A stretch of 64,000 nucleotides of DNA from Arthrobacter sp. efr-133-R2A-120 (lineage in GTDB: Bacteria; Actinomycetota; Actinomycetes; Actinomycetales; Micrococcaceae): contig NZ_JARVRF010000018.1 in the NCBI RefSeq assembly GCF_030209835.1, positions 26,217-90,216 of the forward strand, written 5' to 3'. Shown here piece by piece: positions 52,130 to 61,309 of this stretch (positions are counted from its first letter, which is position 1; each line of letters starts with the position of its first letter). Below the pieces are notes generated by a model. It was given only the letters and a program-made list of their open reading frames with translations. It had not been told where the DNA came from and made no database searches. The translations under genes were made by a program, and so were the position numbers.

Positions 52130-52639
52130 ATGGCTGATCCGGCACGCGCTGCCAAGTTGGCGCAGCGGATTAAGGTTGTTGTTGCTGAGGCACTTGGCCG
52201 GCGGATCAAGGATCCTCGGGTTGAGGGCATCACTATTACCGATGCCCGCGTCACCAACGATCTTCAGCACGCCACGGTGTACTACACCGTCTTCGGTGAC
52301 GAGGCCGCTCATTCTGATGCTGTTCGGGCGTTGGAGAAGGCCAAGGGTGTTTTGCGCCAGGAAGTGGGCCGCAACATTACCGTGCGGCTGACTCCTACCT
52401 TGGAATTCGTTGCCGACCTCATTCCGGTCAATGCCTCGAACCTTGAGGAGCTCTTGCGCACCGCCAAGCAGCGCGACGCCGAGGTGGCCGCGCTGGCCGC
52501 CGGCGCCAAACACGCTGGCGACGCAGACCCGTACAAGAGCGATGCCGCGCAGGATGTGGACATCGACGAAGACGATTTTGACGAAGAAGACATCGACCTC
52601 CGTGCCGATGAAGACATCGACGAAGACGGCGGCAAGTAG
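52130..52639 (+). CDS. rbfA: ribosome-binding factor A
   Basis: The 169-residue protein has the RbfA KH-like fold: ARAAKLAQRIKVVVAEALGRRIKDPRV at the start, ITDARVTNDLQHATVYYTVFG and VRLTPTLEFVADLIPVNASNLEELL. It assists 16S rRNA 5' end maturation. A C-terminal Asp/Glu-rich tail of about 35 residues (DIDEDDFDEEDIDL) is extra to the core. The ATG at 52130 has TAGGAG ahead; the frame is open upstream across infB but that is not coding. Confidence 0.97.
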   Translation: MADPARAAKLAQRIKVVVAEALGRRIKDPRVEGITITDARVTNDLQHATVYYTVFGDEAAHSDAVRALEKAKGVLRQEVGRNITVRLTPTLEFVADLIPVNASNLEELLRTAKQRDAEVAALAAGAKHAGDADPYKSDAAQDVDIDEDDFDEEDIDLRADEDIDEDGGK

Positions 52640-52655
52640 TCCGGCGCTTCCCGGA

Positions 52656-52706
52656 CAGGGCCGGATCCGCAGTTCTCAAGACTGCCGGATCCGGTCCTGC
52701 TTGTTT
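52656..52706 (+). terminator. terminator after rbfA
   Basis: An 18-base stem with one bulge (left arm 52656-52673, right arm 52681-52699; core CCGGATCC) is followed by CTTGTTT. It closes the nusA-rbfA unit and separates it from the deaminase gene. Confidence 0.85.
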
Positions 52707-52755
52707 AACCGTGGAAAGCGGGGCCAAATTGACGGCCCGTGGCTAAGATCGGAGC

Positions 52756-53241
52756 ATGGCGGCCCACGATGCAGCTCAGAGTCCCGAAGACTACCTTGAA
52801 CACGCCGTGCGGCTCGCGGTTCAAAACGTGGCCGACGGCGGCGGCCCTTTTGGCGCCGTCGTGGTCACCCCGGACGGACGGCTTCATGACGGCGTCAACC
52901 GGGTCACCCGCGACAACGACCCCACAGCGCACGCCGAAGTGGTGGCCATCCGGCGGACCGCGTCGGAGCTCGGAAGATTCGACCTCAGCGGCTCCGTGCT
53001 CTACTCAAGCTGCGAACCGTGCCCTTTGTGCCTCTCCGCCGCCCTATGGGGCCGGGTAAGCCGGGTCTACTTTGCCGCGGACCGGTACGGTGCCGCAGCC
53101 GCAGGCTTCGACGATGCCGTGTTCTACGAATATTTCGACGGCAACAGGCCGGAACTGCTGCCCGTCCAGCACACGGAGGTCGCCGCATCCGAGGCTCCTT
53201 TCGATGCCTGGCGCGGGCACAAGAACCGGACCAAATACTGA
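52756..53241 (+). CDS. nucleoside/guanine deaminase-like protein
   Basis: The 161-residue protein has the CMP/dCMP-deaminase zinc site: TAHAEVVAIRRTA (His and catalytic Glu) and SSCEPCPLCLSAALW (two Cys ligands). The pattern GGGPFGAVVVTPDG and the C-terminal tail PFDAWRGHKNRTKY are closer to bacterial guanine deaminases (GuaD) than to tRNA adenosine deaminase TadA. It probably removes the amino group of guanine or a related base. Starts at ATG 52756; converges on the aminotransferase gene with a three-base gap. Confidence 0.85.
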   Translation: MAAHDAAQSPEDYLEHAVRLAVQNVADGGGPFGAVVVTPDGRLHDGVNRVTRDNDPTAHAEVVAIRRTASELGRFDLSGSVLYSSCEPCPLCLSAALWGRVSRVYFAADRYGAAAAGFDDAVFYEYFDGNRPELLPVQHTEVAASEAPFDAWRGHKNRTKY

Positions 53242-53244
53242 GGT

Positions 53245-54408
53245 TCACGGCCGTGCCGGAAGCCGACCGACGCCGTCGAGCAGCTGCTGGTGATCACCGC
53301 ACAACGCGATCCTGATCCACCCTTCGCCGATGGAACCGAACGCGGTGCCAGGCGCCACGGCCACTCCAGAGTCCGCCAAGAAGGTGCGCACCCAGGCACG
53401 CACATTCCCGCCGCTCACATGCGAGACGTCCGCCCAGAGATAGAAAGCCCCCTGCGCGCCCAGGAAGGGAATGCCCTTCCCGGCAAGCACTGCCGAGGCG
53501 GCGTCGCGGTTGGAACGGTAATGCTCCCGTGCCGTGTCCACGTAGTCCTGCGGGCCGGTCAGCGCCGCGACCGCAGCGTACTGGGAAGGCGAAGCCACGC
53601 AGGAAACGATCGCTTCCATGACGTTGTTCATCTTCCATTCCAGGCCCGGCGGGCAAATGAGTGCACCGATCCGCAGTCCCGTCAGGCCGTACGTTTTGGA
53701 CAGGGTCAGGGACGTGAAGACCCGCGCTTCCCCGGGAACTGTGCTGTCGAAACGGGCAGGACTCGTGTGCGGAACGTCGAAGGTGAAGGCTTCGTAGCAT
53801 TCATCCGAAATGATCCACAGATCGTGCTTGACGGCCAATTCCACCAGCTGGCGCGTCGTTTCCTCGCAAATCACGGCGCCCAGGGGATTGGACGGCGAAT
53901 TCAGGACCAGCACCTTGGTGCGGGGCGTGATCAGTGCCTCGATGTCCTCGATGCGGGGTTGGAACTCGTTCTCGGGGTAGAGCGGATACCGCACCGGGAC
54001 GGCGTGGAGCAAATGGCTTGTCATGGCAAAAGTGGGATAACCCGGATTGGGAATCAGGATCTCGTCGCCGGGGGAGAGGAGCAGGCTCATGGCAAAATGC
54101 AGCCCCTGCTGGGCTCCGTCCACGACGTACACGCGCTCCGCCCCGACATCCACCTTGTTGTGGGCACGGAAGCGGGCGGCAAAGGCCTCACGCAGGGCCG
54201 GGATACCGGCATTGGGGGTGTAGTTGGTCTCGTCCCTGTCCAGGCATGCGATCCCCGCGTCCAGGATGTGCCGGGGCAGCGCGAAGCCGGGCTCGCCGAT
54301 GCTGAGGACAATCGCCCCGGGGGTGCTCCACGCGGCCTCGGTGATCTCGCGGATCTGGTTCACGGGCACTTCGCGGACATGTGCGGCAAGCTCAGGCATG
54401 GGAGCCAT
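53245..54408 (-). CDS. PLP-dependent class I/II aminotransferase
   Basis: The 387-residue protein is a fold-type I aminotransferase: AIVLSIGEPGFALPRHI, NYTPNAGIPALREAFAARF, NPGYPTFAM, LNSPSNPLGAVI, IISDECYEAFTF and the Schiff-base Lys in SLTLSKTYGLTGLRIG (near residue 237), with Arg in WIRIALCG for the carboxylate. It may act on aspartate, alanine or aromatic amino acids. The ATG at 54408 (or 54399) is the likely start; earlier in-frame ATGs give an unlikely N-terminus. Divergent from truB over 77 bases. Confidence 0.9.
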   Translation of the reverse strand: MAPMPELAAHVREVPVNQIREITEAAWSTPGAIVLSIGEPGFALPRHILDAGIACLDRDETNYTPNAGIPALREAFAARFRAHNKVDVGAERVYVVDGAQQGLHFAMSLLLSPGDEILIPNPGYPTFAMTSHLLHAVPVRYPLYPENEFQPRIEDIEALITPRTKVLVLNSPSNPLGAVICEETTRQLVELAVKHDLWIISDECYEAFTFDVPHTSPARFDSTVPGEARVFTSLTLSKTYGLTGLRIGALICPPGLEWKMNNVMEAIVSCVASPSQYAAVAALTGPQDYVDTAREHYRSNRDAASAVLAGKGIPFLGAQGAFYLWADVSHVSGGNVRAWVRTFLADSGVAVAPGTAFGSIGEGWIRIALCGDHQQLLDGVGRLPARP

Positions 54409-54485
54409 CTTAGCCGCGGTCCCGGAGCGTTCAGGGAAGCCGCAGGCCGCAGGACGCATGCCCCGGCGCGGATATACTGGGAGGC

Positions 54486-55406
54486 GTGCTTTCTGGACTG
54501 GTAATCGTTGACAAGCCGCAAGGATGGACCAGCCACGATGTGGTTGGACGGATGCGGCGACTGGCCGGTACCCGGAAAGTGGGCCATGCGGGGACCCTGG
54601 ACCCCATGGCCACCGGGGTGCTTGTGCTTGGCATCAACAAGGCGACGCGCCTGTTGACGTACATCGTGGGCACGTCCAAGACGTACTCCGCCACCATCCG
54701 GCTCGGCGAATCGACCATCACGGACGATGCCGAAGGCGACATCACCGCAAGCCGCAGCGCCGCCGGAGTCACTGAGGACGCCATCCGCGACGGCGTCGCG
54801 CAGCTCAGCGGCGAGATCCAGCAGGTTCCCAGCAGCGTCAGCGCCATCAAGGTCAACGGCGAACGGTCCTACGCGCGCGTCCGTTCGGGGCAAGAGGTCA
54901 AGCTTGCCGCCCGGCCCGTGACCATCCACCGTTTCGAGGTCCACGCCATCCGGAGGGTCGACGGCGGCAGGGTAGTAGACATCGATGTGACCGTCGAGTG
55001 CTCCTCGGGCACGTACATCCGCGCGCTGGCGCGCGACCTGGGCGAGGCCCTCGGCGTCGGCGGCCATCTCACGGCGCTGCGCCGCACCCACGTGGGGCCA
55101 TACTCCCTGGAGCAAGCCCGCACCCTCGAACAGCTTGCCGAGGAACTGGAAGTCCTCGACATGTCCGCCGCCGCCCGCGCGCTCATGCCCAACCGGGAGC
55201 TGAGCGACGCCGAAACCACTGAAATTTCTTTTGGCCGCAGGATCGCCGCGGGACCCGCTGCCGGCACGGCCGACGCCGCCACCGCCGAGAACCCGGCTGC
55301 CGCGTTCTCTCCCTCAGGGGAGCTCGTGGCGCTGTTGGCCGATGCGGGGAGTTTCGCCAAGCCTGTCCTTGTGTTCGCCCCTGACAACGAAAAGCAGGAA
55401 CACTAG
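54486..55406 (+). CDS. truB: tRNA pseudouridine synthase B
   Basis: The 306-residue enzyme makes pseudouridine 55 in the T-loop of tRNAs. It shows GLVIVDKPQGWTSHDVVGRMRR and VGHAGTLDPMATGVLVLGI (catalytic Asp in GTLDP), STYIRALARDLG-like CSSGTYIRALARDLGEALG, and LEQLAEELEVLD. The C-terminal part has a Pro/Ala-rich insertion (AAGPAAGTADAATAENPAAA). It starts with GTG at 54486; two bases separate its stop from the next gene. Position after rbfA is conserved. Confidence 0.97.
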   Translation: MLSGLVIVDKPQGWTSHDVVGRMRRLAGTRKVGHAGTLDPMATGVLVLGINKATRLLTYIVGTSKTYSATIRLGESTITDDAEGDITASRSAAGVTEDAIRDGVAQLSGEIQQVPSSVSAIKVNGERSYARVRSGQEVKLAARPVTIHRFEVHAIRRVDGGRVVDIDVTVECSSGTYIRALARDLGEALGVGGHLTALRRTHVGPYSLEQARTLEQLAEELEVLDMSAAARALMPNRELSDAETTEISFGRRIAAGPAAGTADAATAENPAAAFSPSGELVALLADAGSFAKPVLVFAPDNEKQEH

Positions 55407-55408
55407 CC

Positions 55409-55756
55409 ATGGACGGATACTTTTACGCTGTCCTGATAGTGGGCCTGCTGTCCACCATCATTTGCGTCGTGGCGGGCATCATGAAGAAGGCCCCCAACGA
55501 CGTCACCATACTGTCCGTTGCCGCCGTCGAACTCGTCCTGCTGGTCTATCTGGTGGGATCGATCATCCGCGTGGCGATGGGTGAAAAAATCGCTGGGGAG
55601 CCCTGGGAATTCTGGGGCTACATCATCACGGCTCTCATACTCCCCGTCGTCGCGGTGTACTGGTCCATCCTGGAACGGACCCGTTGGAGCAATTTCGTCA
55701 TGGGCGCCGTGGGCGTCACCGCATTGGTCATGGCGGCCCGCATGAACCAGATCTAG
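55409..55756 (+). CDS. small hypothetical membrane protein
   Basis: I recognise no function. The 115-residue protein has four membrane segments (about residues 5-24, 33-53, 66-86 and 93-111) and a conserved-looking core GEPWEFWGYIITALILPVVAVYWSILERTRWSNFVMG. It begins two bases after truB and is followed by another membrane protein, so it is probably co-transcribed with truB and ribF. The placing between truB and ribF is seen in related actinomycetes. Confidence 0.78.
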   Translation: MDGYFYAVLIVGLLSTIICVVAGIMKKAPNDVTILSVAAVELVLLVYLVGSIIRVAMGEKIAGEPWEFWGYIITALILPVVAVYWSILERTRWSNFVMGAVGVTALVMAARMNQI

Positions 55757-55782
55757 TACTGACATTGGAAGAAGCACACGAA

Positions 55783-56214
55783 GTGACTGTTGAAACCACC
55801 GGGAAGAAGAACCCGGACACCCGCAATACCGGGCCCGGGAGGCTGTTGATTGCGGTCTACGCGGTTTTCGCGATCTCGGCCACCGCCCGTGCCGGCTACC
55901 AGATCCTGACCAAGTTCTCGGATGCTCCCTTGGCCCACATCCTCTCGGCCTTCGCCGCCGTCGTGTACATCGTGGCCACGGTCTCCCTCGCGAAGCCGGG
56001 CCGCACGTGGTTCAAGGTATCGCTCGCGGCCGTGCTCGTAGAGATGGTCGGAGTGGTGGTGGTTGGTGCCATCAGCCTTTTCGATCCTGTGGCTTTCCCG
56101 CACGACACCGTATGGTCCCTGTTCGGACGTGGATACGGCTTTGTGCCGCTGATCCTGCCGGTCCTGGGCCTGCTGTGGCTCTACCGTCGGCGGCCCGCGC
56201 GGCTCCCGCAGTAG
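55783..56214 (+). CDS. small hypothetical membrane protein
   Basis: A 143-residue protein with four membrane segments (about residues 22-40, 52-70, 80-100 and 113-132), including AVYAVFAISATARAGYQILTKF and AHILSAFAAVVYIVATVSLA, and a basic C-terminus (YRRRPARLPQ). The GTG at 55783 is preferred, with GGAAGAAG ahead; TTG at 55766 is possible. It follows another small membrane protein by 26 bases. No function can be assigned. Confidence 0.75.
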   Translation: MTVETTGKKNPDTRNTGPGRLLIAVYAVFAISATARAGYQILTKFSDAPLAHILSAFAAVVYIVATVSLAKPGRTWFKVSLAAVLVEMVGVVVVGAISLFDPVAFPHDTVWSLFGRGYGFVPLILPVLGLLWLYRRRPARLPQ

Positions 56215-56330
56215 AAATCGGGGCTCCGCCACCGGGCAAGGGCGCCCCCTGAGAGCGGGTAACCTTAGAGAATTCCGGCGCCGGAGCAGGCACCGGGCAT
56301 AGTGAATACCAGCAGTAAAAGGCGAGGTTG

Positions 56331-57314
56331 ATGGTCCACATCTGGAACGATCCCACCGAGGTCCCCGAGGATTTCGGTCCCAGCGTCGTTACCATCGGCA
56401 ACTTTGACGGCGTCCATCGGGGCCACCAGCAAGTGCTGACGCAACTCTTGCGCACCGCAGGGCAGCACGGCGCGCAGTCCGTTGTCGTGACTTTCGATCC
56501 CCACCCGGCCCTGGTCCATCGGCCCGACTCCGCACCGGAGCTCCTCATGGGTCTGCAGGACAAGCTCGATGCCCTGGCGGACACGGGCGTGGACGCTGTC
56601 CTCGTCATGAAATACAACCTCACGCTCGCGGCAATGACTCCTGAAGAATTCGTCGTCAAGGTCCTGCTGGACGGGCTTCACGCGGCGCACGTTGTTGTGG
56701 GCCACGATCTCCGTTTCGGTGTGGGAAATTCCGGCGACGTCGGCACCATGCAGGAATTGGGCAAGGAACTGGGGTTCGGCGTCCACGTGGTCAATGAGTT
56801 CGGCGCGGAAGGCTTTCCAGTACACGACGACGGCGGCACGGACCGCCGCTGTTCCTCCACTTGGGTGCGCGAGGCCCTTGCTGAGGGCGACGTCGAGACC
56901 GCCGCCGCCGTCCTCGGCCGCCCGCACAGGATGCGCGGCGAAGTGGTCCATGGCGCCGCGCGCGGACGCGCCCTGGGCTTTCCCACGGCAAACCTGGACC
57001 ACGGCGCCACGGGCTACGTCCCCGCGGACGGAATCTACGCCGGCTGGCTCGTGGACGAGTCCGGAACCCGCTGGCCCGCCGCGATTTCGGTAGGTTCCAA
57101 CCCCACATTCGACGGCGTGAGCCGCCAGGTGGAAGCGCACGTGATCGACCGCCCGGAGGAAGCGGTGGAGGACTTCAACCTCTACGGCCAGACCGTCGTG
57201 GTGGAATTCACGGCCAGGCTGCGAGGCATGGTGGCCTATCGTGGACCCGAGGCCCTGGTGGAGCAGATGCGGCTGGACGTCGTCCAGGCCCACGATCTCC
57301 TGCTGAAGAAGTAG
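56331..57314 (+). CDS. ribF: bifunctional riboflavin kinase/FAD synthetase
   Basis: The 327-residue protein turns riboflavin into FMN and FMN into FAD. The N-terminal nucleotidyltransferase half has VVTIGNFDGVHRGHQQVL and VVTFDPHP; the C-terminal kinase half has GRALGFPTANLD and ISVGSNPTFDG. The ATG at 56331 is chosen over the TTG three bases before. The gene normally adjoins truB and rpsO; here the tryptophan 2,3-dioxygenase gene separates ribF from rpsO. Confidence 0.96.
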   Translation: MVHIWNDPTEVPEDFGPSVVTIGNFDGVHRGHQQVLTQLLRTAGQHGAQSVVVTFDPHPALVHRPDSAPELLMGLQDKLDALADTGVDAVLVMKYNLTLAAMTPEEFVVKVLLDGLHAAHVVVGHDLRFGVGNSGDVGTMQELGKELGFGVHVVNEFGAEGFPVHDDGGTDRRCSSTWVREALAEGDVETAAAVLGRPHRMRGEVVHGAARGRALGFPTANLDHGATGYVPADGIYAGWLVDESGTRWPAAISVGSNPTFDGVSRQVEAHVIDRPEEAVEDFNLYGQTVVVEFTARLRGMVAYRGPEALVEQMRLDVVQAHDLLLKK

Positions 57315-57323
57315 TCCCGCACC

Positions 57324-58178
57324 GTGAGCGTTGAGAAGAACACCCGGCCGCTCGACGAAGGCATCGTCAAGGATTTCAGCTCACGCATGAGCTACGGATC
57401 CTACCTGCAGTTGCCCTTGCTGCTCAGCGCCCAGCAACCCGTCAGCCAGCCCGAACACCATGACGAGCTCTTGTTCATCATCCAGCACCAGACCACCGAA
57501 CTGTGGCTGAAGCTGGTCCTGCACGAGCTTCGCAGTGCCGCCGAGTGGCTGCGCCAAGACGACCTGGGCTCAGCACTCAAGGCCATCGCGCGGGTCAAGC
57601 ACATCCAGAAGACCCTTACCGAGCAATGGTCTGTGCTCGCCACCCTCACTCCTACCGAGTACTCCCAGTTCCGCGGCTTCCTAGGCAACGCCTCGGGGTT
57701 CCAGTCGAGCCAGTACCGCGCCGTGGAGTTCATCCTCGGCAACAAGAACGCCAAGATGTTGCCGGTGTTCGAATCGGATCCGGAGTCCAGGACCATGCTG
57801 GAGGAGCTCCTGCATGCCCCGAGCATCTACGACGAATTCCTGGCCTACCTGGACCGGCACGGCTACGAGGTTCCGCGGTCCGTCCTGGACCCGGACGTCA
57901 CCCAAGCCCACGAGTTCGCCCCGGAGCTCTTGCCCCTGTTCAAGCACATCTACGAACACGCGGCAGACAACTGGGCGGCCTACGAAGCCTGCGAGGAACT
58001 GGTGGACCTGGAAGACAACTTCCAATTGTGGCGGTTCCGGCACCTCCGCACGGTGCAGCGGACCATCGGCATGAAGAAGGGAACCGGAGGTTCGAGCGGT
58101 GTTTCCTTCCTGAAGAAGGCCCTTGACTTGACGTTCTTCCCCGAGCTTTTCGCCGTCCGGACCGAGATCGGGCAGTGA
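57324..58178 (+). CDS. kynA: tryptophan 2,3-dioxygenase
   Basis: The 284-residue heme enzyme opens the indole ring of tryptophan to N-formylkynurenine. Diagnostic motifs are MSYGSYLQL, ELLFIIQHQTTELWLKLVLHEL (substrate-side His), SGFQSSQYRAVEFILGNK and LWRFRHLRTVQRTIGMKKGT, where the His is the likely heme ligand, followed by GGSSGVSFLKKAL. It starts with GTG at 57324, nine bases after ribF. No kynurenine formamidase or kynureninase gene is nearby, so the rest of the route must be elsewhere. Its placing inside the ribF-rpsO block is unusual. Confidence 0.95.
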   Translation: MSVEKNTRPLDEGIVKDFSSRMSYGSYLQLPLLLSAQQPVSQPEHHDELLFIIQHQTTELWLKLVLHELRSAAEWLRQDDLGSALKAIARVKHIQKTLTEQWSVLATLTPTEYSQFRGFLGNASGFQSSQYRAVEFILGNKNAKMLPVFESDPESRTMLEELLHAPSIYDEFLAYLDRHGYEVPRSVLDPDVTQAHEFAPELLPLFKHIYEHAADNWAAYEACEELVDLEDNFQLWRFRHLRTVQRTIGMKKGTGGSSGVSFLKKALDLTFFPELFAVRTEIGQ

Positions 58179-58366
58179 GCGGCGCCCGCCTTTGATGAGG
58201 GTCACACGGCAGCTTTCGACAACATTGCCGGGCTGCCGGTAAACTGAGGGATGGATCCGGCTGCAGTCCGTGGCGGCTGGACCTGTTTTGTGTGCGGTCA
58301 TCGGCACATTACAACCCGGCAGCGAGGCGCTGAATCGGGACGCACGGCACAACTCTAGGAGTTCAC

Positions 58367-58636
58367 GTGGCACTTGAAGCCGCTGTTAAGCAGTCCATCA
58401 TCGAGGCATACGCAACGTCCAAGGGCGACACTGGTTCGCCGGAGGTCCAGATTGCAGTCCTGACTCAGCGGATCAAGGATCTGACTGAGCACATGAAGGA
58501 GCACAAGCACGACTTCCACACCCAGCGCGGTCTGCTGGCCATGGTTGGTCGTCGCAAGCGCATGCTGGGCTACCTCAAGAAGACTGACATTGCCCGCTAC
58601 CGTGCGCTCATCGAGCGCCTCGGCCTGCGCCGCTAG
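58367..58636 (+). CDS. rpsO: 30S ribosomal protein S15
   Basis: The 89-residue protein has the S15 pattern throughout ([56 protein letters not shown] and [10 protein letters not shown]). It binds 16S rRNA helices 20-22 early in assembly. It starts with GTG at 58367 with TAGGAG ahead. The 188 bases upstream contain GC-rich stems that might be an S15 leader, but I cannot show a known fold. A terminator follows at 58647. Confidence 0.98.
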   Translation: MALEAAVKQSIIEAYATSKGDTGSPEVQIAVLTQRIKDLTEHMKEHKHDFHTQRGLLAMVGRRKRMLGYLKKTDIARYRALIERLGLRR

Positions 58637-58646
58637 TTTGACTTCG

Positions 58647-58683
58647 GGCGGCCCGATCCTCCGCGGAACGGGCCGCCTTTTCT
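58647..58683 (+). terminator. intrinsic terminator after rpsO
   Basis: GGCGGCCCG (58647-58655) pairs with CGGGCCGCC (58669-58677), followed by TTTTCT. It lies ten bases after the rpsO stop. In Streptomyces some transcription reads through such a site into pnp. Confidence 0.88.
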
Positions 58684-58890
58684 CCATAACTAAATCCAAC
58701 ACTTAACAGGAGTTCAACCGCATCGCGCATTCGCGGTCCTCGGTAGTGATCCCCGGGAGCAGCCTTCTGCGATGAAGGCACAGCCCGTGGGTCTCGATCG
58801 ATGACCGGGTGTCGTACAGGCCAGGAACAGACGCTGGCCTGGGTCGATGCGGGAGGACTTCCGCTAAACAAGAAACGGAGGTGACTCTCA

Positions 58891-61155
58891 ATGGAGGGTC
58901 CCGAAATCCAGTTCTCAGAAGCCATCATCGACAACGGCCGCTTCGGCAAGCGTGTTATCCGCTTCGAAACCGGCCGCCTCGCCAAGCAGGCAGCCGGCGC
59001 CGCGATGGTCTACATCGACGAAGACACCGCGCTGCTGTCCGCAACCACCGCAGGCAAGTCCCCGCGTGAAGGCTTCGACTTCTTCCCGCTGACCGTCGAC
59101 GTCGAAGAGCGCATGTACGCCGCCGGCCGCATCCCGGGCTCGTTCTTCCGCCGTGAAGGCCGCCCGTCCACCGAAGCCATCCTGGCTTGCCGCCTCATGG
59201 ACCGCCCCCTGCGTCCCGCGTTCGTCAAGGGCCTGCGCAACGAGGTCCAGATCGTCGTCACCGTCCTGGCGATCAACCCGGACGAGCTCTACGACGTCGT
59301 GGCCATCAACGCCTCGTCCATGTCCACCCAGCTCTCCGGACTCCCGTTCTCCGGCCCGATCGGTGGCGTCCGCGTCGCCCTCATCGCCGACGAACAGGGC
59401 ACCGAATGGGTTGCTTTCCCGAAGCACTCCCAGCTCGAGAACGCCGTCTTCAACATGGTTGTTGCCGGCCGTGTTGTGTCGGGTCCCGACGGGGACGACG
59501 TCGCCATCATGATGGTTGAAGCCGAAGCCACGGACAACTCCTGGAACCTCATCAAGGAACAGGGCGCCACCGCTCCCACGGAAGAGGTCGTTTCCGAAGG
59601 CCTCGAGGCCGCCAAGCCGTTCATCAAGGCCCTGTGCGAGGCCCAGGCTGACCTGGCCGCCCGCGCTGCCAAGCCGACGGTTGAATTCCCGGTCTTCCTG
59701 GACTACCAGGACGACGTTTACGCCGCTGTTGAAGCTGCCGCTGCCGAGAAGCTTGCTGCTGTCTTCCAGATCGCCGACAAGCAGGACCGCGACAACGCTT
59801 CCGACGAACTCAAGGACGAAGTCCTTGGCGCCCTCGCCGGCGAGTTCGAGGGCCGCGAGAAGGAACTGTCCGCAGCCTTCCGCTCCTTGACCAAGCAGGT
59901 TGTCCGCCAGCGCATCCTCAAGGACCAGATCCGCATCGACGGCCGTGGCCTGACAGACATCCGCCAGCTGACCGCCGAGGTAGAGGTCCTGCCCCGCGTT
60001 CACGGTTCCGCCATCTTCGAGCGCGGCGAAACCCAGATCATGGGTGTCACCACGCTGAACATGCTCAAGATGGAACAGCAGATCGACTCGCTGTCTCCCG
60101 TCACGCGCAAGCGCTACATGCACAACTACAACTTCCCGCCGTACTCCACCGGTGAAACCGGCCGCGTCGGCTCCCCGAAGCGCCGCGAAATCGGCCACGG
60201 TGCACTCGCCGAGCGTGCCCTGGTTCCGGTTCTGCCGTCCCGCGAGGAATTCCCGTACGCCATCCGCCAGGTGTCCGAGGCCCTCGGCTCCAACGGTTCG
60301 ACGTCGATGGGTTCCGTCTGTGCCTCCACGCTTTCCCTGCTCAACGCAGGCGTGCCGCTGAAGGCCGCTGTTGCCGGTATCGCCATGGGCCTGGTTTCCG
60401 ACCAGGTTGACGGCCAAACCCGCTACGCTGCCCTGACCGACATCCTCGGCGCCGAAGACGCTTTCGGCGACATGGACTTCAAGGTTGCCGGTACTTCCGA
60501 GTTCGTCACGGCCATCCAGCTGGACACCAAGCTCGACGGCATCCCCGCATCGGTCCTGGCCGCAGCCCTGAAGCAGGCCCGCGAAGCCCGCCTGCACATC
60601 CTGGACGTCATCAACGCCGCCATCGACACCCCGGATGAGCTCTCCGAGTTCGCACCGCGCGTGATCGCCGTCAACATCCCCGTTGACAAGATCGGTGAGG
60701 TTATTGGCCCCAAGGGCAAGATGATCAACCAGATCCAGGAAGACACCGGCGCCGACATCTCCATCGAGGACGACGGCACGGTCTACATCGGCGCTACCAA
60801 CGGCCCGTCTGCAGAAGCAGCCCGCGCCGCGATCAACGCCATCGCCAACCCGCAGGTCCCGGAAATCGGTGAGCGTTACCTGGGCACGGTCGTCAAGACC
60901 ACCACCTTCGGTGCGTTCGTTTCCCTGACTCCGGGCAAGGACGGCCTGCTGCACATCTCCGAGCTGCGCAAGCTGGCCAGCGGCAAGCGCGTGGACAACG
61001 TCGACGACGTCGTCTCCGTGGGCCAGAAGATCCAGGTCGAGATCACCAAGATCGACGACCGCGGCAAGCTCTCCCTCTCCCCGGTTGTGGCCGAGGAAGA
61101 AGGCGCCGCCTCCGAGGAAGCTCCCGCCGAAGGGGCTGAAGTTTCCGCCGAGTAG
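58891..61155 (+). CDS. pnp: polyribonucleotide nucleotidyltransferase
   Basis: The 754-residue enzyme degrades RNA phosphorolytically and can add tails. It has two RNase PH-like halves ([25 protein letters not shown]; second half from about residue 350, [16 protein letters not shown] in the first), a KH domain ([22 protein letters not shown]) and an S1 domain ([22 protein letters not shown]). The C-terminus is Glu/Ala-rich. The actinobacterial enzyme has been called guanosine pentaphosphate synthetase I as well. ACGGAGGTGA lies ahead of the ATG. The 250-base gap after rpsO contains several stems and probably a promoter. Confidence 0.98.
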   Translation: MEGPEIQFSEAIIDNGRFGKRVIRFETGRLAKQAAGAAMVYIDEDTALLSATTAGKSPREGFDFFPLTVDVEERMYAAGRIPGSFFRREGRPSTEAILACRLMDRPLRPAFVKGLRNEVQIVVTVLAINPDELYDVVAINASSMSTQLSGLPFSGPIGGVRVALIADEQGTEWVAFPKHSQLENAVFNMVVAGRVVSGPDGDDVAIMMVEAEATDNSWNLIKEQGATAPTEEVVSEGLEAAKPFIKALCEAQADLAARAAKPTVEFPVFLDYQDDVYAAVEAAAAEKLAAVFQIADKQDRDNASDELKDEVLGALAGEFEGREKELSAAFRSLTKQVVRQRILKDQIRIDGRGLTDIRQLTAEVEVLPRVHGSAIFERGETQIMGVTTLNMLKMEQQIDSLSPVTRKRYMHNYNFPPYSTGETGRVGSPKRREIGHGALAERALVPVLPSREEFPYAIRQVSEALGSNGSTSMGSVCASTLSLLNAGVPLKAAVAGIAMGLVSDQVDGQTRYAALTDILGAEDAFGDMDFKVAGTSEFVTAIQLDTKLDGIPASVLAAALKQAREARLHILDVINAAIDTPDELSEFAPRVIAVNIPVDKIGEVIGPKGKMINQIQEDTGADISIEDDGTVYIGATNGPSAEAARAAINAIANPQVPEIGERYLGTVVKTTTFGAFVSLTPGKDGLLHISELRKLASGKRVDNVDDVVSVGQKIQVEITKIDDRGKLSLSPVVAEEEGAASEEAPAEGAEVSAE

Positions 61156-61174
61156 CCTGAACCGGCAAACACGC

Positions 61175-61215
61175 GGCAGGACCGGTGGACATGTCCACCG
61201 GTCCTGCCGGGTTTT
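61175..61215 (+). terminator. terminator after pnp
   Basis: A perfect 34-base palindrome (61175-61208; arms of 17 bases centred on GACATGTC) is followed by GGGTTTT. The stem will close around the centre to leave a small loop. Confidence 0.88.
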
Positions 61216-61309
61216 AACAGCGGATTCCCGTCCCAAGGGCGATGCGCCCGCTGGTACGATTGCAGCCAGATTTGGCACCCGTGATTTCCCGCAGAACTGA
61301 AAGGTCTTG

